Source of the DNA: Leuconostoc kimchii IMSNU 11154
GTDB taxonomy: Bacteria; Bacillota; Bacilli; Lactobacillales; Lactobacillaceae
Assembly (NCBI RefSeq): GCF_000092505.1
Contig: NC_014136.1
Location: 1,572,501-1,636,500, forward strand
Direction of reading: 5' to 3'
DNA: 64,000 bases
In this document: piece by piece, positions 16,409 through 26,186 of the stretch
Layout: the number at the start of each line of letters is the position of its first letter
How positions within the stretch are numbered: the first letter of the stretch is position 1
Program-made: the position numbers and the translations under genes
The notes under the pieces: model-generated
Seen by the model: the letters and a program-made list of their open reading frames with translations, nothing else
The model's database searches: none
Told to the model about the DNA's origin: nothing

Positions 16409-18502
16409 ATGTTTGTATTAGAATTAATCGTTATCTTAATCGTATCTGTCACAATATCAAATGTGTTGTCCCACTTTGTGCCTGATGTACCAGTGAGTTT
16501 GTTCCAAATTGCCATCGGGTTAATATTATCACTAGCGTTTGGCGTCTTTATTGAAATTGATTCACATTGGTTTATGTTGCTATTTGTGGCCCCATTACTT
16601 TATAACGATGCTTGGCGGTTTCCAAAACACGAATTGTGGGAATTACGAGGCCCTATTCTAGGTAATGCCATTATCCTAGTATTGTTGACAACACTAGTTG
16701 GTGGTTTTTTCATACATATATTGATGCCGCAGCTTCCTAAATCAGTGGCGATAGCATTAGCAGCTGTTGTTTCACCAACTGATCCTGTTGCGGTTCAAGC
16801 CATTGCTAGACGTGTTAAGTTACCCACAAATGTGTTACACATTGTTTCTGGAGAGAGCTTAATCAACGACGCCAGTGGCTTGGTAAGTTTCAATACTGCG
16901 ATCAAAGCAACTGTTGCGGGGACTTTTTTATTAGGACATGCGATTGGTAACTTTTTTTGGATGACACTCATTGGTCTAATGGTTGGTTTGGTGGTTGGAA
17001 GCATCGTTAATTGGTTACGCGACCTGTTTGACCGTTTTGGTCTAAACGATGTTGTCTTTCATACAGTGGTAACTTTGTTAGCGCCATTCTTAATTTATTG
17101 GGTTGCAGAAGATGTATTTCATGCTTCGGGTGTTATTGCCGTAGTCGCGGGGGCTATTTTAACAAAAATACTCAATGATCAACATATCGATGCACGTAGT
17201 CCAGAAATATCAGTTACTTCAATTCGAACATGGGAAATATTTGTTTATCTACTCAATGGTACTATTTTTGTGTTATTAGGCATTGAATTACCACCAGCAT
17301 TGGTTGCTGTTGCCCAGAACTCACAAATGAATACAGGATACGCCATTTTTTATGGTGTTGCTGTTTGGTTTATTGTATTTGCAATTAGAACATTTTGGGC
17401 ATATGGCAATCAGGTCGTCTTATATTTTAAAAATAAAACAACTAAGCCAGCATTTAAAACAGCGGTGACATCTGGATTAACAGGCGTTAGAGGTGCCGTG
17501 ACAATGGCTGCTGTGATGACCGTACCGACGGTTATTAATGATGGCACTGCTTTTCCACAACGCGAACTGTTAGTGTTTGTTGCGGCAATTGTTGTAATCA
17601 TGAGCTTGCTCGTCGCTACAATCATGTTACCAGTGATGACTAAAGAACGATCATCTCATGATTTTACACAACCACAAACATTGGATGCAACAGAAGATGA
17701 TGCGGATAATAAGAAGCCAAAAATGACAGAATCGCAGGCGCGTATTTTTGCTATTCAGGTTGGTATTCAAACTTTAAGAGAACAACAACGTACAGAAAAT
17801 CGTGCAATTATTTATGAGTTGATTACAAGAAAACAAGGAACAATTGCACACATTAAAAGACAATTGATTGGTGATACATCAGGGTATACACGTGCTGATG
17901 ATTCAGAATTACAATTAATTGGTTTGGCGGCACAGCGGGAACGTCTGCAACAGTTATTGGTTAAAGAAAAAATTTCACCGCTTACATTTTCGTCACAGTC
18001 ACGTCGATTAGAACGACTTGAAAATTTAATCAAAGAAGATGTGCATTATCAATTTTCGACACAATGGTTTACGATACTTATGCATCGCTTTTTTAGAAGT
18101 ATTCGGATTTGGTTTTCTGATGAAACCAGTGAAAAGATTAGAGCTGAAACATCACTATCTGTTCGAGAAACATCAAAGGCAGCAATTAGTGCTTTGTCTG
18201 CTCATATGGAAAAGTATAATGGCGACACCATTACCCACCGTGTCGAGCGTCAAAATGCCTATAATCTAATCGTGACCTATCGTTATCGTATTGAAAATGA
18301 AAAGCATCCAGATACACCTGAACAGCGTGAACTGGACGATAAGTTAAGAATGGATTTAGAATTGAAAGCGTTAAACGCACAACGTGAGACGGTTCAAAAT
18401 TTATATGAGCAAAAATTAATTACGCGACAAGCAGGCATTAATATTAGGCAGTTTATTAATTTTTCTGAAACAGCTGCATTAGCTGGAAAAGATGAATCGT
18501 GA
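16409..18502 (+). CDS. CPA1-family Na+/H+ antiporter
   Basis: 697-residue membrane transporter exchanging Na+ (or K+) for protons. The N-terminal 420 residues carry about 12 helices with the CPA1 hallmarks SPTDPVAV and the ion-binding Asn153-Asp154 pair in GESLINDASG. The 'TSGLTGVRGAVTMA' segment (about residues 355-368) is also typical. A cytoplasmic tail of about 275 charged residues, probably helical, follows and resembles the regulatory tails of NhaK/NhaP-like proteins. It sits directly behind murB (3-base gap), so they are likely co-transcribed. Ion specificity cannot be read. Confidence 0.88.
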   Translation: MFVLELIVILIVSVTISNVLSHFVPDVPVSLFQIAIGLILSLAFGVFIEIDSHWFMLLFVAPLLYNDAWRFPKHELWELRGPILGNAIILVLLTTLVGGFFIHILMPQLPKSVAIALAAVVSPTDPVAVQAIARRVKLPTNVLHIVSGESLINDASGLVSFNTAIKATVAGTFLLGHAIGNFFWMTLIGLMVGLVVGSIVNWLRDLFDRFGLNDVVFHTVVTLLAPFLIYWVAEDVFHASGVIAVVAGAILTKILNDQHIDARSPEISVTSIRTWEIFVYLLNGTIFVLLGIELPPALVAVAQNSQMNTGYAIFYGVAVWFIVFAIRTFWAYGNQVVLYFKNKTTKPAFKTAVTSGLTGVRGAVTMAAVMTVPTVINDGTAFPQRELLVFVAAIVVIMSLLVATIMLPVMTKERSSHDFTQPQTLDATEDDADNKKPKMTESQARIFAIQVGIQTLREQQRTENRAIIYELITRKQGTIAHIKRQLIGDTSGYTRADDSELQLIGLAAQRERLQQLLVKEKISPLTFSSQSRRLERLENLIKEDVHYQFSTQWFTILMHRFFRSIRIWFSDETSEKIRAETSLSVRETSKAAISALSAHMEKYNGDTITHRVERQNAYNLIVTYRYRIENEKHPDTPEQRELDDKLRMDLELKALNAQRETVQNLYEQKLITRQAGINIRQFINFSETAALAGKDES

Positions 18503-18570
18503 GTGTCACATAGCCTTTTGCTATACACTTATACACAACAACTGTTATCAAATGAGACAAAGGGGAAACT

Positions 18571-19386
18571 ATGTTATCGTATCTAACGACTAACAATTTA
18601 ATGCATGCAGTGGATATTATCATTATTTGGTTTTTGCTGTATAAAATTATTCAATTCGTAGAAGGCACACGGGCCTTACAAATTTTACTTGGTGTTGGCA
18701 CAATTATTTTAGTTAAAGTTGTTAGTTGGTACCTTGGGCTGATTACACTCTCGTGGTTAATGGACCAATTAATTACTTGGGCGCCTATCGCGCTGGTAGT
18801 GATTTTCCAGCAAGAAATTAGACGTGGACTAGAAACCGTTGGTAGGCGGTTGACGATACGTCGTGCCCGTGTTGACAATGCACTTGAACATCAACTGATT
18901 AAAAGTTTAGATGATGCTTTACAATATATGTCAAAGCGACGTATTGGCGCGCTAATTACCATCCAGCGAGATGCCCAGTTAGATGAGTATATTAAAACAG
19001 GTATCAAATTAGATGCTAATATTACAGGCCAATTGTTAATCAATACGTTTATACCTAATACCCCCCTGCATGATGGTGCAGTCATTATTAGTAAAGGTCG
19101 CGTGGCGGTTGCGGCTGCTTATCTACCATTATCTGAAAGTACAAGAATACCAAAAGAGTTAGGAACCAGACACCGAGCTGCAGTTGGTATTTCTGAGGCA
19201 AGTGATGCGATTACAGTCGTTGTTTCGGAGGAAACAGGTGAAATTTCAATCACGCAAAATGGTGATTTGCTCAGACATATGGATCAAGAGAGCTACCTCA
19301 ACTTCTTTGAACGGCAATTTTTACCTGTTCCAGAAACTGGCGTGGCTAAGAATCGTTGGTGGCATAAAGGAGGGCGTGTGCAATGA
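18571..19386 (+). CDS. cdaA: Diadenylate cyclase CdaA
   Basis: 271 residues. It makes cyclic di-AMP from two ATP at the membrane. Three N-terminal helices (about 5-85) precede the DAC domain with Asp168-Gly169-Ala170 (DGA) and Arg200-His201-Arg202 (RHR), both required for catalysis in the family. Ribosome site AAAGGGG lies 7 bases before ATG. It overlaps cdaR by 4 bases; cdaA-cdaR-glmM is a conserved Firmicutes operon in which CdaR and GlmM modulate the cyclase. Confidence 0.97.
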   Translation: MLSYLTTNNLMHAVDIIIIWFLLYKIIQFVEGTRALQILLGVGTIILVKVVSWYLGLITLSWLMDQLITWAPIALVVIFQQEIRRGLETVGRRLTIRRARVDNALEHQLIKSLDDALQYMSKRRIGALITIQRDAQLDEYIKTGIKLDANITGQLLINTFIPNTPLHDGAVIISKGRVAVAAAYLPLSESTRIPKELGTRHRAAVGISEASDAITVVVSEETGEISITQNGDLLRHMDQESYLNFFERQFLPVPETGVAKNRWWHKGGRVQ

Positions 19387-20465
19387 AACGAATAGTTCAG
19401 TCAAAGATTGTCAATATTGCCATTTCATTCGTGATCGCAATTTTGCTTTCATCTTACGTATTAAGCACGAAATCAGCAACGTCAACGACTAATAACCCTA
19501 ATAATTTTACAACGCTAATACCAGAAAAAAAGGCATCACTGAAGGTAGCGCTTAATCTACAATTTGATAATGATAAGTATGTTGTAATTGGTGCACCGGC
19601 AACAGTTCAAGTAGATATTGAAGGATCAGGTGCGTTGGTGTCTGCCGCACAAAGCCGAAATGACATTCAAGCCAGTGCTGATTTGCGTTCTCTCAAGCCA
19701 GGGAAACATATTGTCACAGTTGCGTTACGAGGTGTAAATGCATCGTTAACTTCAACCGTTAATCCACAAAAAGTAAGTGTGACAATTGCTGAAAAAACAG
19801 CAACAACATTACCTGTGAGCGTTAGCTACGATAAAAGTGAGGTCGCTAAGGGTTACACAGCTAGTGATCCGACTGCTACACCTAAAAGCGTCACAATTAG
19901 TGGTCCTAAAACAAATGTTGATGCAGTAGCAACAATTGCCGCACACATGTCATTACCAAGTGGCACTAAGTCGTCATTAACGCAAACAGTTAAATTAGTA
20001 CCATTAGACAAGAATGGTCGTGAGGTTGAAGTTAATTTAGGACGTCAAAATGTAGATGCGACAATAACAATTTCGCCAGAAGATTCGAAAAAAGTTGCCT
20101 TGGCTGCTAGTATAAAAAATGGCGACAGTAAAAACTATCAAGTGACTTTTGATCCGAAAAATGTGACGGTATACGGCTCATCTGATATACTTAATGCTAT
20201 GAATAGCATTAATGTCACGGTGGATGTGGCAGATATTAAAGATAAAGGCAGTGTTCAACTTAAATTACCGCAGATTGATGGTATTGTACGTTACGACACT
20301 GATACTGTGACGGCTACAGTGTCTCAGATAAACAGTAGCAGTAATAACAGTAGTGCAAGTACGAGTGGTACTTCAGAGTCACTAACAAGCGAAAGTTCTG
20401 AAAGTACAACGAGTAGTAGCAGTAGTAACGATACAGAAGCTTCAAGTAGTCAACAAGGAGAGTAG
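19383..20465 (+). CDS. cdaR: CdaA regulatory protein CdaR (YbbR domains)
   Basis: 360 residues. One N-terminal membrane helix (about 9-28) anchors three YbbR-type beta repeats outside the cell, recognisable by strands such as 'PKSVTISGPKTNVDAV' and 'KNVTVYGSSDILNAM'. The last 45 residues are almost only Ser, Thr, Asn and Glu, a flexible wall-exposed tail. It regulates CdaA activity in related bacteria. The start overlaps the cdaA stop. Confidence 0.92.
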   Translation: MKRIVQSKIVNIAISFVIAILLSSYVLSTKSATSTTNNPNNFTTLIPEKKASLKVALNLQFDNDKYVVIGAPATVQVDIEGSGALVSAAQSRNDIQASADLRSLKPGKHIVTVALRGVNASLTSTVNPQKVSVTIAEKTATTLPVSVSYDKSEVAKGYTASDPTATPKSVTISGPKTNVDAVATIAAHMSLPSGTKSSLTQTVKLVPLDKNGREVEVNLGRQNVDATITISPEDSKKVALAASIKNGDSKNYQVTFDPKNVTVYGSSDILNAMNSINVTVDVADIKDKGSVQLKLPQIDGIVRYDTDTVTATVSQINSSSNNSSASTSGTSESLTSESSESTTSSSSSNDTEASSSQQGE

Positions 20466-20474
20466 GACGAAATT

Positions 20475-21839
20475 ATGTCAGACATTAAATTAAAATATTT
20501 TGGAACAGATGGTGTACGTGGTGTTGCTAATCAAACGCTAACCCCCGAACTAGCTTTTCGTCTAGGGCGAACAGGTGGTGCAATATTAACACGGCATGCA
20601 GAAGCTGGTCAAAAACCAGTTGTTATTGTTGGTCGAGACACCCGTATATCTGGTGAAATGTTACAACAAGCAATTGTTGCTGGCTTTTTATCAGTGGGTA
20701 TTGATGTGTTGCGTTTAGGAGTGATCACAACACCAGCTGTTGCTTTTTTGGTACAAAATTTGGAAGCAGATTCTGGCGTGCAAATTACTGCATCACATAA
20801 CCCAGCAGCGGATAATGGCATTAAGTTTTTTGGTAAAGATGGGATGAAGTTATCTGATGAACTTGAATATGAAATTGAGCAATTATTGGATTCACCAACG
20901 GATACTTTACCACGACCAAGTGCTGAAGGATTAGGTACAGTTAATAATTATCCTGAAGGCGCTTTGAAATATATGGGTTTCTTACAAAAAACAATACCTA
21001 CTGATCTAGATGGTATGCAAATCGCACTGGATGGTGCTAACGGGGCTACTAGTGGTCTATTAGCACGCCTATTTGCTGACCTAAATGCTGATTTTGTGAC
21101 AATGGGTACGGAACCCAATGGTTTGAATATCAATGATGGTGTGGGTTCAACGCATCCTGAAGCACTAGCCGAATTTGTGAAGGACAACGGGGTCCAAGCA
21201 GGGCTGGCTTTTGATGGTGATGGCGACCGATTAATTGCTGTGGATGAAAACGGCGAAATTGTTGACGGTGATAAGATTATGTATATTGTTGGTAATTTTA
21301 TGAACGAACAAGGTCGATTAAAGCACAATACAATTGTTTCGACGGTCATGAGTAATATTGGCTTTTATAAGGCACTATCAGAAAATAACATGACAAGTGT
21401 CAAAACAGCTGTTGGTGATCGTTATGTGATGGAAGAAATGCTAAAGTCGGGGTATAACCTTGGTGGTGAACAATCAGGACATATTATTTTTCGTGACTGG
21501 GCGACAACTGGTGATGGTCTTTTAACCGCACTACAATTGCTATATGTTATGAAAGAAACTGGAAAACAGCTGTCAGAGTTAGCTGAATCTGTTCAAATTT
21601 ATCCACAAAAGTTGGTTAATATTAAGGTTGCTGATAAAATAGCGATTCAGAATGATCCAGATGTTATCGCAAAAATAGCAGAGGTTGAGGCATTAATGGC
21701 AGGTGATGGCCGCGTGCTTGTACGTTCTTCAGGTACGGAATCAATTTTGAGAGTGATGGCTGAGGCACCAACGAAAGAATTGGTGGCGCAGTATGTTGAG
21801 ATGATTGCTGAAGTTGTACGTGAAAAAGCAGATAAATAA
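20475..21839 (+). CDS. glmM: Phosphoglucosamine mutase
   Basis: 454 residues. It converts glucosamine-6-phosphate to glucosamine-1-phosphate for UDP-GlcNAc. The phosphoserine loop TASHNP has catalytic Ser107; the metal loop is DGDGDR; the sugar loop is GGEQSGH; the phosphate site is '[12 protein letters not shown]'. Third gene of the cdaA operon; a terminator follows. GlmM is known to bind and inhibit CdaA in relatives, so the clustering is functional. Confidence 0.98.
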   Translation: MSDIKLKYFGTDGVRGVANQTLTPELAFRLGRTGGAILTRHAEAGQKPVVIVGRDTRISGEMLQQAIVAGFLSVGIDVLRLGVITTPAVAFLVQNLEADSGVQITASHNPAADNGIKFFGKDGMKLSDELEYEIEQLLDSPTDTLPRPSAEGLGTVNNYPEGALKYMGFLQKTIPTDLDGMQIALDGANGATSGLLARLFADLNADFVTMGTEPNGLNINDGVGSTHPEALAEFVKDNGVQAGLAFDGDGDRLIAVDENGEIVDGDKIMYIVGNFMNEQGRLKHNTIVSTVMSNIGFYKALSENNMTSVKTAVGDRYVMEEMLKSGYNLGGEQSGHIIFRDWATTGDGLLTALQLLYVMKETGKQLSELAESVQIYPQKLVNIKVADKIAIQNDPDVIAKIAEVEALMAGDGRVLVRSSGTESILRVMAEAPTKELVAQYVEMIAEVVREKADK

Positions 21840-21847
21840 AGCGAAAG

Positions 21848-21883
21848 AAGTGCTAAGTTTAATAAAACCTAAGCACTTTTTTT
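21848..21883 (+). terminator. Terminator after glmM
   Basis: AAGTGCT/AGCACTT, 7 bp, with an inner GTTT/AAAC pairing and a T7 run. Confidence 0.75.
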
Positions 21884-21891
21884 GATATAAT
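21883..21891 (+). promoter_or_regulatory. Extended -10 promoter of rnc
   Basis: TGaTATAAT directly overlaps the end of the glmM terminator T-run, 34 bases before the rnc GTG. Confidence 0.55.
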
Positions 21892-21925
21892 AGAATATAA
21901 AACTATGATTTAAAAGGAAAAAATC

Positions 21926-22627
21926 GTGCCACAAGACAGTTTTAAACAACATTTATTATCAGAATTCAATATTCAATTTCACAATGAAGAATTGTTACGG
22001 GAAGCGTTAACGCAACGTAACTATTTGAATGAACATCCAGATGAGCCGGGACGTGATTATCAGCGCCTTGAATTTTTAGGTGATTCTGTCATGCAAGTGT
22101 CCGTTGCGGAATACCTATTTAAACGTTATCCCAGTTGGCATGAAGGTCAATTGACTGAAATGCGAATTGCAATGGTGCAGACACGTTCGTTTGCGCATTT
22201 TTCGCGTGTTGCACACTTGAACGAAGGTATTCGCTTGGGAAAAGGCGAGGAAATGTCTGGCGCACGTGATCGTGATTCTCTATTAGAGGATATTTGGGAA
22301 GCGTTTATTGGTGCTTTATATTTAGATCAAGGTTCAGAAGCTGTTCGTACTTTTTTGGATCAAACGTTGTTTGCCGCGATTGATACAGATTTTTTTGATC
22401 GGTTTATTGATTTTAAAAGTCGATTGCAGGAAAAACTTCAAAAAAATGGTGCGGTAGACATTGCATATCGTACTGAAAGCGAGAAGCAAATGATAGGTAA
22501 CGAACAGTTATTTGAAGCTAGCGTTTCGGTAGATAATCGTGAGCTAGCACGTGGCACTGGTAAGTCAATTAAGGATGCCGAAAAAGTTGCAGCACGTGCT
22601 GCACTAAAACTATTGGAAGAAAAGTAA
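21926..22627 (+). CDS. rnc: Ribonuclease III
   Basis: 233 residues, starting at GTG behind AAAAGGA. It cleaves double-stranded RNA, including rRNA precursors. The signature RLEFLGDSV holds Glu49 and Asp53; the second acidic cluster is 'DSLLEDIWEAFIGALYLD'. A C-terminal double-stranded RNA binding domain ends the protein ('KSIKDAEKVAARAALKLL'). It starts the rnc-smc-ftsY block, with a 3-base gap to smc. Confidence 0.97.
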   Translation: MPQDSFKQHLLSEFNIQFHNEELLREALTQRNYLNEHPDEPGRDYQRLEFLGDSVMQVSVAEYLFKRYPSWHEGQLTEMRIAMVQTRSFAHFSRVAHLNEGIRLGKGEEMSGARDRDSLLEDIWEAFIGALYLDQGSEAVRTFLDQTLFAAIDTDFFDRFIDFKSRLQEKLQKNGAVDIAYRTESEKQMIGNEQLFEASVSVDNRELARGTGKSIKDAEKVAARAALKLLEEK

Positions 22628-22630
22628 GTT

Positions 22631-25600
22631 ATGAAACTTAAATCACTCGAAATCAGTGGCTTTAAGTCTTTTGCTGATAAGACAGTTATAGAATTCATGC
22701 CTGGTATGACTGGTATCGTTGGGCCAAATGGCTCAGGTAAATCAAATATTATTGAAGCCATACGCTGGGTTATGGGTGAACAAAGTGCTAAAGATTTGCG
22801 TGGTACGAAAATGGCAGACATCATTTTTGGTGGCACAAGCAAGCGTGGTGCTTTGAATCGTTCCGAAGTTTCAATGACTTTTGATAATTCAGATCATTAT
22901 GTGAAATCAGAGTTTAATGAAATTCGGATTACCAGAAGGCTTTATCGATCTGGTGAAAGTGTTTATCAAATTAACGGTGTTGATAGCCGTTTAAGAGATA
23001 TCCATGAGTTATTTATGGACACTGGCCTTGGTAGGGAAAGTTTTTCGATTATTTCTCAAGGACGCGTAGAAGGCATTTTTAATGCTAAACCGGAAGATCG
23101 TCGCGGTATCATTGAAGAAGTTGCTGGTGTTTACAAATATAAACAAAATAAAGAACGTGCGCAAAAAGAATTATCACAAACCAGTGATAATTTAGCACGT
23201 GTCGCTGATATTATTTATGAGATAAAGGGTCGTATTCAACCTCTTGCTGAACAATCGGCTCAAGCAACAGATTATCTTGCACAAAAAGAACGTTTTAATA
23301 CATTAGATAAGACTCGGTTAGCCTTAACACACCGCGAGTTGGAAATTCAGATTAAAACTACGATAACTGAGGTTGAAGTACATGATAAGCGCGTAAACCA
23401 GACAAAAGTTGGTCTCGATAAGCTCAATAAATTGTTATCTGAAAAACGACAAGAACGTGTTAGTACACAGCTCAAGCGAGACCAATTACAACAAGATATT
23501 CTACAATTAACGCAATCACGTGAACGTTTAATTGGCGCTAAAAATTTAAGTGCGCAGCAAATTGAAACGTTAGAACAAAACTTACGCCAAAATGAAGAAC
23601 AAGTGACAGACTGGCTATCACGTTTTGGGCGCATTAAAGAAACACTTGGTCAGTTAACTGACGATAAGAAGGTGTTGCAGACAAAAGAAAAAGAATTGCA
23701 ACAAAAGCTGTCAGTGTATGATAAAACTAATCAAGTCGCCTTACAACAAGCCTTACAACAAAAAATAGAAGATAATCGTCATGCTTATATTCAAACGATG
23801 CAAACGATTGCTGCGTTGCATAATACAATTAAAAATGACGAAAAGGCAAAAAATTTATTAATAAGTCAAACGTCAAATTTAACCCAAAAATTGGTAGCAG
23901 CGCGACAAGAATTAACAAACAACCAAGCTGAGATACCTGACGTCACTTTAGCGCAAGAACAGAGCGTAAACATAACTGCGCGACAAGCAGAAGTGGACCA
24001 TGCGCAAAGACAGCTTGATCAAGCTGCACAACAGTACCAAGCGGATGAAAAAAAATGGTATAGTGCCTTAGATGATTTAAATAAGGCACGTAGTCAACGC
24101 GATGCACTAACAGCATTGGATGACTATGCTGGGTTTTACCAAGGTGTGCGTGCTTTGATGCAAAAGCAAATCAGGCAAGACTTAACGGGTATTAAAGGTG
24201 TTGTTGCAGAATTAATGGCAGTACCAAATCAATACACACAGGCAGTCGAGACAGTATTAGGCGCCGCACTGCAACAAGTTGTGGTGGATACGACAACAAC
24301 AGCCAAGCAAGCAATTAGTTATTTGACGAAAAAGCGGGCAGGGCGTGTGACAATATTGCCAGTTGATACGATCAAGCCAAGGCATTTAACAGGTATTGAA
24401 TCATTAAGAAAACTTGATGGTTTTGTGGGCATTGCGGCTGAGTTGGTAGAAATGCCACCAGAAATGAATGATATTAAATTTAATTTATTAGGTAGTACAG
24501 TTATTGCTGACAATCTTAATGCTGCGACACAGATTGCTCGCGAAGGACACTATCGTTTTCGAGTTGTCAGTTTAGATGGACAAGTGGTTAATGCTGGTGG
24601 TTCAATGACAGGAGGTGCTAATCAAAAATCAGGGAGTACGATACTGAGGCGCCAAACTGATCTTAAAGCGTTAAACGAACGCGTGGGTAATTTAACAGCC
24701 TTTGTCAAAAATTTAGAGCATGCGTTGCAAAATCAACGTGAGCAAAATGATGACTTACGGAAAACCCTACAACAATCTCAGGCAGCTTTGTCGACAGCAA
24801 AAAACGCCACAGCTCAGATAGATTACGAACTGTCACGTAAACAAGATTCTGTTAGGCAACAAGAACGTGTGGTAAAAGCTTTACAATTTGAAAGTCAAGA
24901 TATAACACAGCAGTTAGAAGATCTTTGCCAACAGTTAGAAACAAATAATCAAGTCCTTGAAACTGCACAATTAAAGCAACAAGAACAGGAATCTGCTGCA
25001 GAACGTTTAAAGCAAGAATTGCAGACTATTTCAATTCGATCACAAACTAGCCAAGATGAACGTTCACAGGTACAGGCTGCGCATGCAACAGTCGAGGCCA
25101 AAATTGATAGTTTGCTTGAACAGCTTAAGTTATTGAAGGGGCAACGTGATGATGCCCAAAAGCAGTTGGACGATGCACAAGAGTCTGTGGTACGTTTCAA
25201 AACACAATTAGCGACAGCTAAAAATACAACGAATAATGATGCGCAAGTCAATGTTATGACAACTAAATTAGAGACGGTGCAAACACAATTTGAACATGAG
25301 ACGCAACAAATTAAAGTGTTATCTGAAAATGTCATGACGCTAGAGAATCAATTTGCAGTGCAGCAGGAAGCACTACGCGTTAATGTTAGTTCACAAAGTC
25401 AAACAGCTGCACAACTAGCAAGATTAGAAACACAACTGGATAATGTGCAAACACAATTGTTGACACAATATGATATTGTGGATATAACGGATATTGTAGC
25501 AAAACATGATCTGTCGGAACGTGAACAAATTGACTCACAACTGCATTTATTAGAAAAAAGTTTAGCCGAAATTGGCTCGGTTAATGTGGATGCTATTGCA

Positions 25601-26185
25601 GAATATGAGGAGGTTAAGATACGTTTTGACTTTCTTACAAAACAGCGTGATGATTTAAATCAGGCGCGTGATACGTTGTTGCAAACAATTGATGAAATGG
25701 ATCAAGAAGTGCAAACACGATTTAAGGCAACATTTGATGCTGTTGCAGCACGTTTTTCGGATGTTTTTGCGCAAATGTTTGGTGGCGGGCGAGCAGAAAT
25801 CTATTTAACAGATCCTAAACATTTATTAACAACGGGAATAGATATTACCGCACAGCCACCAGGCAAAAAGTTCCAACAAATGAGTCTCTTATCAGGTGGA
25901 GAAAAGGCATTAACTGCAATTACTTTGTTGTTTGCCATTCTGCATGTGCGGCCTGTACCGTTCGTGGTGTTGGATGAAGCAGAAGCAGCTTTAGACGAAG
26001 CGAACGTTGATCGTTTTGCTAAATATCTTTACCATTTTTCTGACGATACACAGTTCATTGTGATTACACATCGCAAAGGAACCATGATAAAAGCAAACTT
26101 GTTGTATGGTGTGACGATGCAGGAAGCTGGTGTTTCAAAAATGATTGCGGTTGACTTGGATAAAGTAACAGAAAGTGTGGAGTAA
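22631..26185 (+). CDS. smc: Chromosome condensation protein SMC
   Basis: 1184 residues, full length. Walker A GPNGSGKSN at 31-39; long coiled coils (about 165-500 and 650-1010); the hinge lies at about 500-650 ('GFYQGVRALMQKQIRQDLTG'); the ABC signature LLSGGEKAL is around 1086-1094 and Walker B is VLDEAEAALDEANV. It forms the condensin ring with ScpA/B and drives nucleoid organisation and segregation. The coiled-coil parts are very Gln-rich. It ends one base before the ftsY start codon. Confidence 0.98.
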   Translation: MKLKSLEISGFKSFADKTVIEFMPGMTGIVGPNGSGKSNIIEAIRWVMGEQSAKDLRGTKMADIIFGGTSKRGALNRSEVSMTFDNSDHYVKSEFNEIRITRRLYRSGESVYQINGVDSRLRDIHELFMDTGLGRESFSIISQGRVEGIFNAKPEDRRGIIEEVAGVYKYKQNKERAQKELSQTSDNLARVADIIYEIKGRIQPLAEQSAQATDYLAQKERFNTLDKTRLALTHRELEIQIKTTITEVEVHDKRVNQTKVGLDKLNKLLSEKRQERVSTQLKRDQLQQDILQLTQSRERLIGAKNLSAQQIETLEQNLRQNEEQVTDWLSRFGRIKETLGQLTDDKKVLQTKEKELQQKLSVYDKTNQVALQQALQQKIEDNRHAYIQTMQTIAALHNTIKNDEKAKNLLISQTSNLTQKLVAARQELTNNQAEIPDVTLAQEQSVNITARQAEVDHAQRQLDQAAQQYQADEKKWYSALDDLNKARSQRDALTALDDYAGFYQGVRALMQKQIRQDLTGIKGVVAELMAVPNQYTQAVETVLGAALQQVVVDTTTTAKQAISYLTKKRAGRVTILPVDTIKPRHLTGIESLRKLDGFVGIAAELVEMPPEMNDIKFNLLGSTVIADNLNAATQIAREGHYRFRVVSLDGQVVNAGGSMTGGANQKSGSTILRRQTDLKALNERVGNLTAFVKNLEHALQNQREQNDDLRKTLQQSQAALSTAKNATAQIDYELSRKQDSVRQQERVVKALQFESQDITQQLEDLCQQLETNNQVLETAQLKQQEQESAAERLKQELQTISIRSQTSQDERSQVQAAHATVEAKIDSLLEQLKLLKGQRDDAQKQLDDAQESVVRFKTQLATAKNTTNNDAQVNVMTTKLETVQTQFEHETQQIKVLSENVMTLENQFAVQQEALRVNVSSQSQTAAQLARLETQLDNVQTQLLTQYDIVDITDIVAKHDLSEREQIDSQLHLLEKSLAEIGSVNVDAIAEYEEVKIRFDFLTKQRDDLNQARDTLLQTIDEMDQEVQTRFKATFDAVAARFSDVFAQMFGGGRAEIYLTDPKHLLTTGIDITAQPPGKKFQQMSLLSGGEKALTAITLLFAILHVRPVPFVVLDEAEAALDEANVDRFAKYLYHFSDDTQFIVITHRKGTMIKANLLYGVTMQEAGVSKMIAVDLDKVTESVE

Positions 26186-26186
26186 T